64,000 nt of DNA from Saprospiraceae bacterium. GTDB lineage: Bacteria; Bacteroidota; Bacteroidia; Chitinophagales; Saprospiraceae. The DNA is taken from positions 62,001 through 126,000 of the forward strand of contig JANQWK010000019.1 of assembly GCA_030729925.1 (NCBI GenBank). The letters are read 5' to 3'. A program made the translations under genes and the position numbers. Under the pieces are notes generated by a model. It worked only from the letters and a program-made list of their open reading frames with translations, was not told where the DNA came from and made no database searches. Below are positions 1-10,277 of this stretch, piece by piece (the stretch's first letter is position 1; every line of letters starts with the position of its first letter).

Positions 1-1427
1 CAGATGGAATGGCACAGGCCGCTGTAGGGAATAACCTGCGCATAGAGCCACTTTGTGACCTGGGAGAGGGGCGATATTATGCCAGAGTAAGTGCCTGGGG
101 GGAAAACTGTACGACTCCCTTTATCCAGGAACTCGATAAAATGATCCAGGTTGGTGCCATCCAATACCCGATGACCGCAACCGCTGGTACAATGGTCGCC
201 AAATCAGCTACCGATCTTCCACCTGCTTACCGCGAAATTCCACAGGAATGCGAGGTTCAGGGAAAAGCTTTCATCCAGCAAAATAAAATAACGGGCAATC
301 TGGTGCTCGAGCCCAACACCCCCTGCGCCAGTTTCAATCCGTATGCAGAAGTCCGGTATATTCATCCGGGATACCGGGACATCATACTCGATCCCCTGCC
401 ACTATATGCCGGCAAAACCAGTCCTTTCGAAATTAATCTGGATGAAAGGGACTTGAACCGGGGCATTCACACACTTCAGGTGATTGTTTTTGGCAGATCC
501 TCCACCATGTCCGAAGGCGTACCCATAGCCGCTTTTTGGCTCAAGGCCGAAACCATGCCGGAAGGGCAGCCCTTGCCGGCTCCAACTACTTACGATGCTC
601 CTGTTAACCCCGGACTTCCTCCGATTTCCGATCCTGCGATCAACCCCGATCTGTGGCAGACCATAGATACTATCAGCGTAAGGGCTACAGATCCCAACTG
701 CAACCAAATCCAAAACCTACAGCTCGTATATGACTCCAATAAATCTCGCATCCCGCTTTTCATATCCTGGCTAAGTCCACGGTGCTGCCAGGAAAAAGGC
801 TGCACTTATACCGTCTGGGCAGGATCGAGTCCCATGGAGACAAGGCTGATTGTAAAAGGCAACAAATCGGGTGCGATTATCCGCGAACTGCTGCCGGGAA
901 TCAGTCCGGACGACAATTATTTTGAAGTAGTGGTAGAAACCAGCAATGGCAACCGAAAAGCAGCATTTCTGGTAGGTAAGGGGCCTATTTACGGTGTAGA
1001 GGCAGTACTCGACTACCAAGACGCTTTTTCACCACAGAAAAGTGATCCGCTTATTTTCGAAAAAGCACCAACTTTTACTTATAAAACCCCGGAACTGCCT
1101 TTTTCCAATTTTGCACCTTGTAAGTACAAACGGCAGACCTGGGTTACTGCCGAACGCCCGGTACGCGAAGGCGATCCTATTCGCATACAATACGATTTTA
1201 AGGATACGGGGCATCAGTACTCGCTGTACTTCCAGCCGGCAAACAGCAACGATTGGGTACTGGCTCCAGATACACGCGAACGACAGGACACCCCGATTTT
1301 TGAGTTCGCAGCTTCTCCTTTCCATTCCGGAAGGTACTTGGTTCTGGTATATAAACCCTCCAGCAACTGGGGCTGCCTTTCCGAGAGTGCCGATAAAGCA
1401 GTCGTGCTACTGGTTAACCCGGAATAG
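1..1427 (+). CDS. Unrecognised extracytoplasmic-looking protein, 5' partial
   Basis: The reading frame is open to the left edge of the window; the first ATG in it is at position 9, but no signal peptide follows, so the real start is probably outside. About 472 residues are visible. The sequence is rich in beta-strand-like stretches, prolines and paired cysteines (for example a CCQEKGC cluster near residue 260), as in secreted or cell-surface proteins. I recognise no catalytic motif, no type IX sorting domain and no membrane segment. It ends 61 bp before the end of the convergent TonB receptor gene, with a hairpin between them. No function is assigned; a surface or periplasmic role is inference from composition only. 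Confidence 0.6.
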   Translation, partial: DGMAQAAVGNNLRIEPLCDLGEGRYYARVSAWGENCTTPFIQELDKMIQVGAIQYPMTATAGTMVAKSATDLPPAYREIPQECEVQGKAFIQQNKITGNLVLEPNTPCASFNPYAEVRYIHPGYRDIILDPLPLYAGKTSPFEINLDERDLNRGIHTLQVIVFGRSSTMSEGVPIAAFWLKAETMPEGQPLPAPTTYDAPVNPGLPPISDPAINPDLWQTIDTISVRATDPNCNQIQNLQLVYDSNKSRIPLFISWLSPRCCQEKGCTYTVWAGSSPMETRLIVKGNKSGAIIRELLPGISPDDNYFEVVVETSNGNRKAAFLVGKGPIYGVEAVLDYQDAFSPQKSDPLIFEKAPTFTYKTPELPFSNFAPCKYKRQTWVTAERPVREGDPIRIQYDFKDTGHQYSLYFQPANSNDWVLAPDTRERQDTPIFEFAASPFHSGRYLVLVYKPSSNWGCLSESADKAVVLLVNPE

Positions 1428-1440
1428 AACACACCTTGCT

Positions 1441-1479
1441 ACAGTCAGGGTGCAGCTCGTGAAAAAGCACCCTGACTGT
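1441..1479. terminator. Hairpin between convergent genes
   Basis: A perfect 13-bp inverted repeat (ACAGTCAGGGTGC at 1441-1453 and its complement at 1467-1479) with a 13-nt loop fills the 61-bp gap between two convergent stop codons. There is no clear T-run, so a bidirectional terminator is inferred from position and stem only. Confidence 0.5.
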
Positions 1480-1488
1480 GCACCACAA

Positions 1489-3657
1489 TCAGAGCCGAAA
1501 CTTAAATCCGCCATTGACGACAAAACCATCTACGGGAGCGTAAATATCCCGAAAAACAGGGTTTGAAAGGGATCCTGTGTAAATGGAGTCAAATCGCGTC
1601 TGACGCGTATCCAGGAAGTTTTCAAAATTGAGAAAGACAGAAAATCCTTCCCAAATTTTTTCCATCATCAAGCCCGCAATCCAGTACTGTCTTCCTGTCG
1701 TCCCGTCATTCAGCTTTTGAGGACTAAAATAATAGGCCTCCAGCCCTATCTTCAACCGTTCTTCCAACTCATACATCAATACATTGTTCAGTCGGTGCCT
1801 GGCTACCAGCGGAAAGTCCGTTCTTGTGGTGTAGTGTTGTTGTACATCCGCCAGGGTATAGCCAATGAACAGTTTGAAGTCTCCGTAGGTGAGTTTGATA
1901 TTGCTCTCGATGCCTTTGGAATCAACAAAACCGGCCGGTTGTTGAAATTCAAAAAAATCATCGGAAACAGGCACCAAGGTAAGCGGATCCTGCACCCGGG
2001 TGTAAAAAATAAGCGCATTCAACGTAAAAAATAAATGGTCACTTAAAGGAGTCCGATAGTTGATGTCAAAATTTCCGCCAAGCGACTTTTCAGCTCGGGA
2101 GTTTTCCTGGTCAATGGGCAATACATCTCTAAACTGAAGCCGCTCTGCATCTTCGATGAAAACAGTAGGCGCTTTGTAGCCCATGCCCCCACCCAAACGC
2201 AAAGAAAGCTTATGGTTGACACGTAGCAACCCCGACACCCTTGGCAACACAAAAAAGCCATACTTGTCGTGGTAATCTCCCCGCAAACCGGTTTCTACTG
2301 ACAATTTTGCTGAAGCGTTTAAAGTATGTTGCACAAAAGCACCGACAGTGGTAAACTGATAGTCCAAATCCCCCGGTCTGTCCACAGCCTCCTGAGAAAA
2401 CCGGTCTGTCCACAAATTTACCCCCCCAACCCATTCGCTCAACTCACGCTGAACACTAAGGTTAATTTCACTAAACGAAGCCAATTGAACACCGGAAAAT
2501 TGATAATCCGGCACCTCAATACTTCGATCATAACGACTTACACTGTTTTTGGCTGAAAGCCTAACCTGCTCCCCCAACACCCGGTCAAATCCGAACTGCG
2601 TACTGAAACGATTCGTTTTGTTTCTTTCAAAATAGGTATGCTGTGGTCCACCTGTACCCTTAATATACTTGATATCACCCCCCATACGGTCTTCAACAGT
2701 ACTGTTAAAGCCAATATTGATGGTGGTCTTGTCATCCACATAAAAGAACAGCCTTGGATTAAGCGTATAGCGATTGAACCGAGGAATGGCAGTCAGCCCT
2801 ATCCCTGCAGGGTCATAGGGCGAACCCAAGTTGTAAGCCGCAAAGACCGTGGTTCCCACTTTATTAAATTTCTGTGCATAAAAAGCACTGGCATCCAGAC
2901 CCAATGCAGAAGTCCCATTGAGCATAAAGCTGAGTTCCCTTGACGCCTCCGGGGTTTTAGAAACCAAGTTTACCAAACCTGCAATAGCTCCGCCGCCATA
3001 AAGCGTAGAGGTAGCCCCTTTAATAACCTCCACCTGTTTTAGGTCAAGTGGGGCGATCTGCAGCAAACTCAATCCTCCGGAAAAACCTCCATACAAAGGC
3101 AGCCCATCTCTAAGCACCTGCGTGTATTTCCCATCCAAGCCCTGTATGCGAATAGACGAATTATAACTTGTGGCAGAAGTCTGTTGGGTCTGAATCCCCG
3201 TACTTTCGTTTAACATCATCCGAATATCCCCGGGTTTCATATTTCCTTTTTCCTCCAGTTCCTCTCCCGCGATAAACTCAACCCGGGTAGGAATATTTTC
3301 AATCGTCCTGGTGCTTCTCGTCGAGGTAATGATGACCTCTTCCAATTCTTCCTCTTCCATGGTCAACCAAACTTCGACCGGCAGGGGCATGTCCAAGGGA
3401 AATAAAAAAACCTGCTGCCGGCTCTCATATCCCAAATAATTAAACACAAGCGTCTGTTTTCCATCAGGTATATCCACAATTTCCAACAACCCCTCCCCAT
3501 TCGTAACCGCGCCCAAATTAGTGCCATCCACCACAGCTGTAGCACCCACGAGCGGCGCTTTGCTTTCCAGGTCTCTGATAATAACCTGGAGGGTATTTTG
3601 GCCAAACAACAATCCGGTGTAACAAACCAGGCAAAAAAGTAAAGCGATATTTTTCAT
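1489..3657 (-). CDS. TonB-dependent outer-membrane receptor
   Basis: A 722-residue outer-membrane receptor expected to import a ligand using TonB/ExbBD energy. The ATG at 3657 is chosen because it opens a clean signal peptide (MKNIALLFCLVCYTGLLFGQ); an upstream in-frame start would put 11 extra residues before it. After the signal come a carboxypeptidase-regulatory-like beta-sandwich (about residues 22-105), an acidic TonB-box-like linker (EEEELEEVIITSTRS), the plug domain with the GLDGKYTQVLRDGLPLYGG segment, and a beta-barrel to the C-terminus. This architecture is common in Bacteroidota. The ligand cannot be read from the sequence; no SusD partner is adjacent. The patatin/barrel gene lies 83 bp upstream on the same strand and may be co-transcribed. 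Confidence 0.9.
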   Translation of the reverse strand: MKNIALLFCLVCYTGLLFGQNTLQVIIRDLESKAPLVGATAVVDGTNLGAVTNGEGLLEIVDIPDGKQTLVFNYLGYESRQQVFLFPLDMPLPVEVWLTMEEEELEEVIITSTRSTRTIENIPTRVEFIAGEELEEKGNMKPGDIRMMLNESTGIQTQQTSATSYNSSIRIQGLDGKYTQVLRDGLPLYGGFSGGLSLLQIAPLDLKQVEVIKGATSTLYGGGAIAGLVNLVSKTPEASRELSFMLNGTSALGLDASAFYAQKFNKVGTTVFAAYNLGSPYDPAGIGLTAIPRFNRYTLNPRLFFYVDDKTTINIGFNSTVEDRMGGDIKYIKGTGGPQHTYFERNKTNRFSTQFGFDRVLGEQVRLSAKNSVSRYDRSIEVPDYQFSGVQLASFSEINLSVQRELSEWVGGVNLWTDRFSQEAVDRPGDLDYQFTTVGAFVQHTLNASAKLSVETGLRGDYHDKYGFFVLPRVSGLLRVNHKLSLRLGGGMGYKAPTVFIEDAERLQFRDVLPIDQENSRAEKSLGGNFDINYRTPLSDHLFFTLNALIFYTRVQDPLTLVPVSDDFFEFQQPAGFVDSKGIESNIKLTYGDFKLFIGYTLADVQQHYTTRTDFPLVARHRLNNVLMYELEERLKIGLEAYYFSPQKLNDGTTGRQYWIAGLMMEKIWEGFSVFLNFENFLDTRQTRFDSIYTGSLSNPVFRDIYAPVDGFVVNGGFKFRL

Positions 3658-3740
3658 TCCTTCAATTATTGAATTTACCCTGGCAAACAAGAAAGTGGAA
3701 GCTATCCTTTTTTCCCGAAGGGGAGCGCATCAACCAGCCT

Positions 3741-5981
3741 CTAAAATACAAATCCGATATTGACGTAGGGTTCAATTTTATTAAATTTCCCGCTATACAT
3801 CACGCTAAAAGAAATAGGCCCCATCAGCGAATCATAAGCAATGGAAAGCGACTGCCCCAGGATATAGGCACGCTCTGCCTGCTCTCCATTTTCGGGCAAC
3901 AAATAATCGGTAGCCATCCCGTTTGCACTGATGGTCAGGTAAAGGTTGTTGTAAAACTCCTTTCGAAGATTCAATTGAAGGGCTGCCACGTTATTGGCAC
4001 GGGTTCCAAAGTGCGGAACTCCCGGAAAAACAATCTGGTTCCGGTATAGCCTGTTGATTCCTCCGATGTTAAACGCGTTAAAGATGTCGGCCAGGCTATT
4101 GGTACTAAAACCCGCCTGTAGCAGCCCGGAGAAAGTATGCTGCTTGCTCAATTGCTTGTACCATTCCAGCTGCAGGTATCCCTGAAAATAATCTGCTTCC
4201 TGTAGTAAAAGGGGAGTAGCCGGCTCAATCTGTCTGTCCGACTCATCATAATACCGGATGCGTTGTTGCTGATTGTGTATCAGGCGCATTTCCGAATACA
4301 GGCGCACCCCCTTGCGGGGAAAAATGGATCTGTCCAGGGTATTTAAGTGTCCGAAGGCATAGGTAGCAAAAAAATTGTTCATTCCGTCAAATTCGATAAC
4401 CGGCTGGGTAAAAGGAGTAAAGCGTATCCGCTCAAAACGGTTACCGACACCTGCGGTAAACTGTCGGCGACTCCCCAGTTGCAACCTGTTGTCCCATTTG
4501 GAATTAAACAACCGATACAGCTCGTCCGGTTGAAAATTGTCATACCGCACAATTTCGAAAGACTCGGTCTGTAGTTCCGACACCAGAGCCACCCTGCTCG
4601 CACGATCCAGGTACTGCAAGTGCTCAACCCTGAACCGCGAGTTTTCGCCGAAATTCAAAGACAAACTGGTTTTGGAATTGGGAAAAATATTGCGTTGCGT
4701 AAAACTCCCGATAGCACTCAATCCCGCAAAAGTGTTAAAATGAATACTCGCCCGTGCCAAAGCCAATGGCCGTTCTTTTACCTCAAACACAATAATTGCC
4801 TTACCCGGTTCTGCAGGAACCAGGCGGTACCGGATCCACTCATACTCAAGATTGCCAAAAGTCCTTCGGATCAGTCCGGAAATACGCGCAGGGGTATAGT
4901 ATTGCGCATCCTCAAATTTTAAACCCTTCAAAAAAGAAATAGCCGACTCCTTTTCCAGCCCCTCTACCTGAGCAGACACAATAAAAACAGAATCAGCAAG
5001 TGCCTCGCTCCCTGAAGCACCCCGTAACCTGTCCTCAATGCCTAAAGAATCCGCAAGATTTTTGAGCTGGGGAACCAGCGAGTTGCCATAAACGATGCCA
5101 CTATCAATAATTGCCAGCGATTTATCAAAACTTCCGGTAGAAAAGGGACTCAGCTCCTGGTTGGCATAAAAATCACTTCGGGCAATTTGCCGCTTGTGGT
5201 CCTCCGCCTCTTTCAAGAAAGCAATTTGGGTCAAAATTTGAATCGGATTGGTCAACTGCTCCTTTGAATACATCCCCTCACTAACATTGCTGGCAATGAC
5301 AAAATCCGCTCCCATTTGCTTGGCCTCGCTCACAGGCAAGTTCCGCACTATTCCGCCATCCACCAAACGCCTACCCTCAATCTCTATAGCAGTAAAAACA
5401 GCCGGAATCGCCATACTCGCCCGCAATGCTGTAATAAGCTCCCCCTTGGCGAGAATATAAGGCTCACCGGTAGCAATATCAGTAGCTACCGCCCGAAAAG
5501 GCCGCTTGAACTGGTCAAAGTTTTTTTCCCGGTAAACCGGAAAAAATAATTCCGATAGCTTTAGCCACAGCTCCTGAGACTCCAGTGCTCCCGTTCGTCC
5601 CCTAAAACTGCCATCTTCAAAAGGAACTTCGATCGCATATAATCCATACCGATCCTTTTCTTCCATGGCAATAGACCGAAGATTAATTTGGTTGGACAAC
5701 AACATATCCCAATCAATCGCCCTGGCCATCTGTTCAATCTCTTTTCCACTAAAACCAATAGCATACAAGCCACCAATAATGCTCCCCGTGCTCGTCCCTG
5801 TGACATAGTCAATTTTTATGCCCGCCGAGTCAATGGCCTTCAAAACGCCTATATGCGCTAAACCTTTGGCACCTCCACCACTAAGCGTCAAACCAGTCCG
5901 GGCTACCGCCGAGCCGTCCTGAGCACCCAGGCTACAAGTCAAAAAAGCCAGAAAGCTAATCAAAGCCAATACTTTGTGCAT
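3741..5981 (-). CDS. Patatin-like phospholipase fused to POTRA and beta-barrel
   Basis: A 746-residue predicted outer-membrane lipase. The ATG at 5981 starts a signal peptide (MHKVLALISFLAFLTCSLGAQ). Residues about 28-320 are a patatin domain: oxyanion-hole motif GGGAKG (35-40), nucleophile elbow GTSTG (Ser64) and the DGG motif carrying the catalytic Asp (in RRLVDGGIVRN), so the Ser-Asp dyad is intact. A POTRA-like segment (VEGLEKESAISFLKGLKFEDA onward) and a C-terminal surface-antigen-type barrel follow. This order resembles type Vd autotransporters such as PlpD of Pseudomonas, in which the barrel anchors or exports the lipase; applying that here is inference. The protein ends in VNIGFVF, as outer-membrane barrels often do. 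It is upstream of the TonB receptor on the same strand. Confidence 0.88.
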   Translation of the reverse strand: MHKVLALISFLAFLTCSLGAQDGSAVARTGLTLSGGGAKGLAHIGVLKAIDSAGIKIDYVTGTSTGSIIGGLYAIGFSGKEIEQMARAIDWDMLLSNQINLRSIAMEEKDRYGLYAIEVPFEDGSFRGRTGALESQELWLKLSELFFPVYREKNFDQFKRPFRAVATDIATGEPYILAKGELITALRASMAIPAVFTAIEIEGRRLVDGGIVRNLPVSEAKQMGADFVIASNVSEGMYSKEQLTNPIQILTQIAFLKEAEDHKRQIARSDFYANQELSPFSTGSFDKSLAIIDSGIVYGNSLVPQLKNLADSLGIEDRLRGASGSEALADSVFIVSAQVEGLEKESAISFLKGLKFEDAQYYTPARISGLIRRTFGNLEYEWIRYRLVPAEPGKAIIVFEVKERPLALARASIHFNTFAGLSAIGSFTQRNIFPNSKTSLSLNFGENSRFRVEHLQYLDRASRVALVSELQTESFEIVRYDNFQPDELYRLFNSKWDNRLQLGSRRQFTAGVGNRFERIRFTPFTQPVIEFDGMNNFFATYAFGHLNTLDRSIFPRKGVRLYSEMRLIHNQQQRIRYYDESDRQIEPATPLLLQEADYFQGYLQLEWYKQLSKQHTFSGLLQAGFSTNSLADIFNAFNIGGINRLYRNQIVFPGVPHFGTRANNVAALQLNLRKEFYNNLYLTISANGMATDYLLPENGEQAERAYILGQSLSIAYDSLMGPISFSVMYSGKFNKIEPYVNIGFVF

Positions 5982-6241
5982 AAGCAAGAATTTTTCTTTT
6001 TTGTAACAAAAGTTAATCACCTAAATGTTTCTTATAGCTAAAACTTAATATGGCTTTTTATGAAAAGGATCAACAGGTCTTGTGTCGCAAAGCAAACAAG
6101 CTACATAATCCTCTCCAAGAAAAGCCTGAGGGTAAACACTTCCCGCTTCATTTTTCAAGCTCCTTTAACCATATCCCAACACCATCTTCTCAAATCGGTA
6201 TTTTCCCCTTAACTTTATAACCCTAACTCAATCTGTCAAAT

Positions 6242-7030
6242 ATGATGCTCGAGCACCAGTTACCGCTCTCCGACAACAAAAAAATCGTACATGTTCTCAA
6301 TGGCGATGCCTTACTCGAAAGGTTTCCCACCACCATACCCGGTCTGCGAATCGTTGCCCGAGAAGCCCTGGCAGAGGGACCTCTCGGCGGGAATACCCTT
6401 AAAGCTTTTTTTGATGGTCGTGCGACGTACCTGAATGATAAATACGGTGCTCCTTCAAGTTTCTATTACCAACAGACCGTCACCGAGTTCCAGCGCCTAC
6501 AAGGTATTGATAAAGATGCCCAGGTGTTCCTTTGGTTCGAAGACGATGTTTTTTGTCAATTGAATTGCTGGTTCGTGACCTATTTGCTGGTGCATTCAGG
6601 CCATTCCGGGTCTTGTTTTGTCGTCAGACCCCCCAATCATACCCCCTACAGCTTTGGCAGTCTGGACGAAAGCGCATTGTTAAATTGCTTTCACAATAAA
6701 CCCTTGCTCCTGCTGGATACGATTCAAGTGGCTCAACTATGGCAAAAACTGTCAATAGGGGATTTCGATGCCGCTACACAATGCGCAGCAATACTGCCAA
6801 AGGAATATCACTTCCTCCAAAGTGCCTTGAAGGCCTATCTGGAGGCTTTCCCTGGAAAAGGTCAGCCAGGAAGACCCAAATCTGCTCTGATCAGGATTGT
6901 TGCCGATCTGAAAACGAGTGATTTTTCGTCCGTTTTCCGTGAGTTCTCCAACAGAGAACCCATTTACGGGTACAGCGATTTGCAAGTAATGCGCCTTCTC
7001 GACGAGCTGAAAGCAGATGCCCTGATCTGA
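6242..7030 (+). CDS. DUF1835 domain-containing protein
   Basis: A 262-residue soluble protein. The N-terminus IVHVLNGDALLERFP followed by IVAREALAEGPL matches the DUF1835 family pattern (hydrophobic strand, NGD, then REALAEGP). There is no signal peptide or membrane segment. The middle has LWFEDDVFCQLNCWFVTYLL, also typical of the family. The biochemical function of DUF1835 proteins is not established. The gene stands alone: a 260-bp gap separates it from the divergent patatin gene and about 106 bp from the next plus-strand gene. Confidence 0.75.
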   Translation: MMLEHQLPLSDNKKIVHVLNGDALLERFPTTIPGLRIVAREALAEGPLGGNTLKAFFDGRATYLNDKYGAPSSFYYQQTVTEFQRLQGIDKDAQVFLWFEDDVFCQLNCWFVTYLLVHSGHSGSCFVVRPPNHTPYSFGSLDESALLNCFHNKPLLLLDTIQVAQLWQKLSIGDFDAATQCAAILPKEYHFLQSALKAYLEAFPGKGQPGRPKSALIRIVADLKTSDFSSVFREFSNREPIYGYSDLQVMRLLDELKADALI

Positions 7031-7136
7031 TCAATAAAAAGAATGTATTCATCATTACTTTGTATCAAAGGCCATTCCTGCGATGGGATATTTTACTTAT
7101 CATACATCAATATCCAGTTTAACAGATCCCACTTTT

Positions 7137-10100
7137 ATGATGATGAAGCGCATCTTTTTCAAAATGGCCTGTCTCGCCCTGTTTTGGTTCCCATATCCGC
7201 TCGCCGCACAAATGCTGCCTATGCGCTTTACTGCGTCTGAAGGTACTTGGATCGCACTGGATGTTGATGCTCAAGGCGAAACTATCGCCTTCGAACTCCT
7301 GGGCGATCTTTATGCCCTCCCGATTAATGGCGGAACCGCTCAATGTATTGCCAGCGGCCGAGCTTTCCAGTCACAACCCCGATTTTCTCCGGATGGACAA
7401 CAGATCGCCTTCGTGAGCGATGCCAATGGGTCAGATAATCTCTGGATCATGGATAGCAATGGACAACATGCCCGACAGCTGACCCACAGGTCGTCCGATA
7501 TTATCCTATCGCCCGAATGGAACCCCAGCGGAAAGTCTATCTATTATACGGTTATGACCGACGGCTGGAGCCGAAAAACAACTATTTACGAGCTTAACCT
7601 GGATTCCGGAGAGGAACAACTGGTTTTCGATAATGCCAATGGCCCCAGTTCTATGCTGGTTTCGGCACCACCTCCGGGACCCTATACAGGGTCTGTGCAC
7701 CCCAACGGGACCTCAATTTTGTTTAGTTCTATCACTCCTCGTAGCCACAACCAACGCTCAGGGCCTAAAAGCGAGATCCTGCAGTTTTCGTTTGCGGAAA
7801 AATCAGTGGTCAAACTCCCCCTGGAAGGCAGAAATGCGATGAAACCCCTGTGGTCAAGGAATGGAAAGTGGCTGGCTTATGCCGCCGAAAAGTCAGGAGT
7901 AACCGGATTGAAGCTCCGCGATATGCAGACAGGTTCCGAGAAATGGCTGGTTTTTCCGCTTCAGCGCAATGAACTGGAAGCACGGGCAACCCGCGATGTG
8001 CTGCCCAATTTTTGCTTTACGCCCGATCATGAAGCCCTCATCATCGCGTTCAATGGAAAAATCCATCAAATACAATTAGACGATGCCAGCGCTAAAGAGA
8101 TACCCTTTACCGCTACTGTCAACCTGGATATTGTTCCTACCTTACACTTTCAACACCAAATTCCCGAAGATTCTCTTATCGCAAGGTTTGTCCAACAACC
8201 GGCAGTTTCTAAGTCAGGAAAATTGGCCTTCTCCACCCTGGGAAGGATTTATATCCGCAACACGCCAGCCGATAAGCCAATACCCGTATCACCACCAAAT
8301 ACTTACGCGTTTTTCCCCGCATGGGCTCCCGATGATGCCTTTTTGGTTTTCTGTACCTGGGATGCATCCGGAGGGGCAATCTGGCAATATGTTCCCGGGG
8401 AATTACCCCGAAAAATTACCCGCGAAAATGGTTTTTTTGCAGAGCCCGCAGTTAGTGCCGATGGCAAAAAAATAGTAGCTATCCGGGCTCCTGAGGGCTT
8501 GAAGAGGTCAACGCGCTTTCGGGCTATTCCCGATGCCTCGGAGTTTGTGATGATAGACATCCAGACCGGCCAGGTGCTGGATCAAATGCCGTCCAACGGA
8601 TACCTGCACCCCCGATTTACTGACCACCCGGAAGCTATTACTGCTGTTTCTCCCGCAAAAGGGTGGATCCTCAAGGAAAAAGGGAAACCGGATCGCCTGA
8701 TCCTCAAATCTACCATCCCCGCTAAGGATTTGAAAGTGAGTGACAATGGCACCAAAATGCTGCTCCTGACTCCCGACGGAAAGCTGTTTTCTACAGATTT
8801 GCCGGAAAAGATCCTGCTGGACAGCTACCATGAACCCGTGGAAGTGAATCCACTTGCCAATGGACAACTGCTTTCCGAAGCACTACCCGAGGCCTTTGCT
8901 TTTGCCGAAGGCGCCTCCACCGCAATATGGACAGCAGGAAATAAACTCTCGTGGCACTCCGATACTTCCATCCATACAGATATCCTGCAAATTAAGTTTC
9001 CCCGCGAACGTACCGGCGACCGCCTCCTCCTCCGCGGAGGAACATGCCTGACCATGAATGGGAAAGAAGTTCTGGAAAACGCCGACTTGCTGATCGTCCA
9101 TAACCGCATCGCCAAAATCGGCCCCAAAGGGAGTTTTACCCTGCCCGAAGGCACTACGATCCTGGATGTTTCAGGAAAGTTCCTCCTGCCCGGATTCATA
9201 GACCTTCACGCCCATCTCTACCTGAATCCAGAGGTACTCGAACCAGAGAACCCCGCCATGCTCGCAAACCTGGCCTTCGGGACGACTACCGTTCGGGATC
9301 CACAAGCTACACCCGATGTGTTTGCTTATGCCGACCTCATCGCCTCAGGCCGCGCTATCGGTCCCAGGATTTTTTCTACCGGCCCCGGATTGTTTAGCTG
9401 GGACGGGCTAAATTCCTTCGAAAAACTAAAAGCTCGATTGGAAGTCTATAAATACCGATACCAAACCGATTATATCAAGTCCTACTTGATCGGTACCCGC
9501 CAACAACGGGAGTGGATGGTAAGAGCCTGCCGGGAACTGGAACTGATGCCCACAGCCGAAGGGGGAGCAGATACCAAACAAAATATTACCCACGCCATGG
9601 ATGGGTTCAGCGGTAACGAACATTCCCTGCCACTCGCAAATTTATACGACGATGTCGTGCAGCTCTTCGCAGGTTCCCAAATTGTTTATACTCCCACTCT
9701 CTTGGTGACTTTCGGAGGGCCACTGCCTATTTACCGGTTCCTCGCAGAGGAAAAGCCCCTCGATAATCCCCGCTTGCGCAGGTTTTTTCCGGAGGAAGAA
9801 TTATACGAAAAAAGTGCTACCCGACTTCTTTTTTTCCGCCCGGATGATTACCACGTGACCGAAGTGGCTCAAAGTACGCAAAAGATTGCTGCAGCCGGCG
9901 GCAAAATAGGACTGGGCGGACACGGAGAAATGCAGGGCTTGCAAAACCATTGGGAAATGTGGCTGCTGGCCTCCGGGGGCATGGATGCCTACGAGGTGCT
10001 CCGAACCGCTACCCTCAACGGTGCACAAGCACTAGGACTGGAGAAAGACTTGGGCAGCCTGGCTGCCGGCAAACTCGCCGATGTGCTGATTCTAGACCAA

Positions 10101-10253
10101 AATCCTTTAGAAAATATCAGACACTCCACCAGTATCCGCTACGTGATTAAAAATGGGATCCTCTACGATGCCGAAACGCTCAACGAACAATATCCAATAC
10201 CCCAAGTTGCACCCAAAACCTGGTGGCAACTCCCTCAAAATACCCGATTCTGA
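7137..10253 (+). CDS. Secreted beta-propeller/amidohydrolase fusion
   Basis: A protein of about 1038 residues with two parts. The start is placed at the first of three consecutive ATGs at 7137 because MMMKRIFFKMACLALFWFPYPLAAQ forms a signal peptide; an in-frame ATG at 7083 would add 18 non-signal residues. Residues about 30-620 contain TolB/PD40-type propeller repeats (FSPDGQQIAFVSDANGSDNLWIMD, WNPSGKSIYY, WAPDDAFLVF). The C-terminal part (about 640-1030) is a metal-dependent amidohydrolase: GKFLLPGFIDLHAHLY carries the HxH metal ligands, GHGEMQG another likely ligand, and GSLAAGKLADVLILDQNP is the usual end of the family. The domain order matches secreted amidohydrolases annotated in Bacteroidota; peptide or imide substrates are possible but not shown. 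The beta-lactamase-like gene follows after 24 bp. Confidence 0.88.
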   Translation: MMMKRIFFKMACLALFWFPYPLAAQMLPMRFTASEGTWIALDVDAQGETIAFELLGDLYALPINGGTAQCIASGRAFQSQPRFSPDGQQIAFVSDANGSDNLWIMDSNGQHARQLTHRSSDIILSPEWNPSGKSIYYTVMTDGWSRKTTIYELNLDSGEEQLVFDNANGPSSMLVSAPPPGPYTGSVHPNGTSILFSSITPRSHNQRSGPKSEILQFSFAEKSVVKLPLEGRNAMKPLWSRNGKWLAYAAEKSGVTGLKLRDMQTGSEKWLVFPLQRNELEARATRDVLPNFCFTPDHEALIIAFNGKIHQIQLDDASAKEIPFTATVNLDIVPTLHFQHQIPEDSLIARFVQQPAVSKSGKLAFSTLGRIYIRNTPADKPIPVSPPNTYAFFPAWAPDDAFLVFCTWDASGGAIWQYVPGELPRKITRENGFFAEPAVSADGKKIVAIRAPEGLKRSTRFRAIPDASEFVMIDIQTGQVLDQMPSNGYLHPRFTDHPEAITAVSPAKGWILKEKGKPDRLILKSTIPAKDLKVSDNGTKMLLLTPDGKLFSTDLPEKILLDSYHEPVEVNPLANGQLLSEALPEAFAFAEGASTAIWTAGNKLSWHSDTSIHTDILQIKFPRERTGDRLLLRGGTCLTMNGKEVLENADLLIVHNRIAKIGPKGSFTLPEGTTILDVSGKFLLPGFIDLHAHLYLNPEVLEPENPAMLANLAFGTTTVRDPQATPDVFAYADLIASGRAIGPRIFSTGPGLFSWDGLNSFEKLKARLEVYKYRYQTDYIKSYLIGTRQQREWMVRACRELELMPTAEGGADTKQNITHAMDGFSGNEHSLPLANLYDDVVQLFAGSQIVYTPTLLVTFGGPLPIYRFLAEEKPLDNPRLRRFFPEEELYEKSATRLLFFRPDDYHVTEVAQSTQKIAAAGGKIGLGGHGEMQGLQNHWEMWLLASGGMDAYEVLRTATLNGAQALGLEKDLGSLAAGKLADVLILDQNPLENIRHSTSIRYVIKNGILYDAETLNEQYPIPQVAPKTWWQLPQNTRF

Positions 10254-10277
10254 TTAACCCGCTAAGCATGCTTCACT

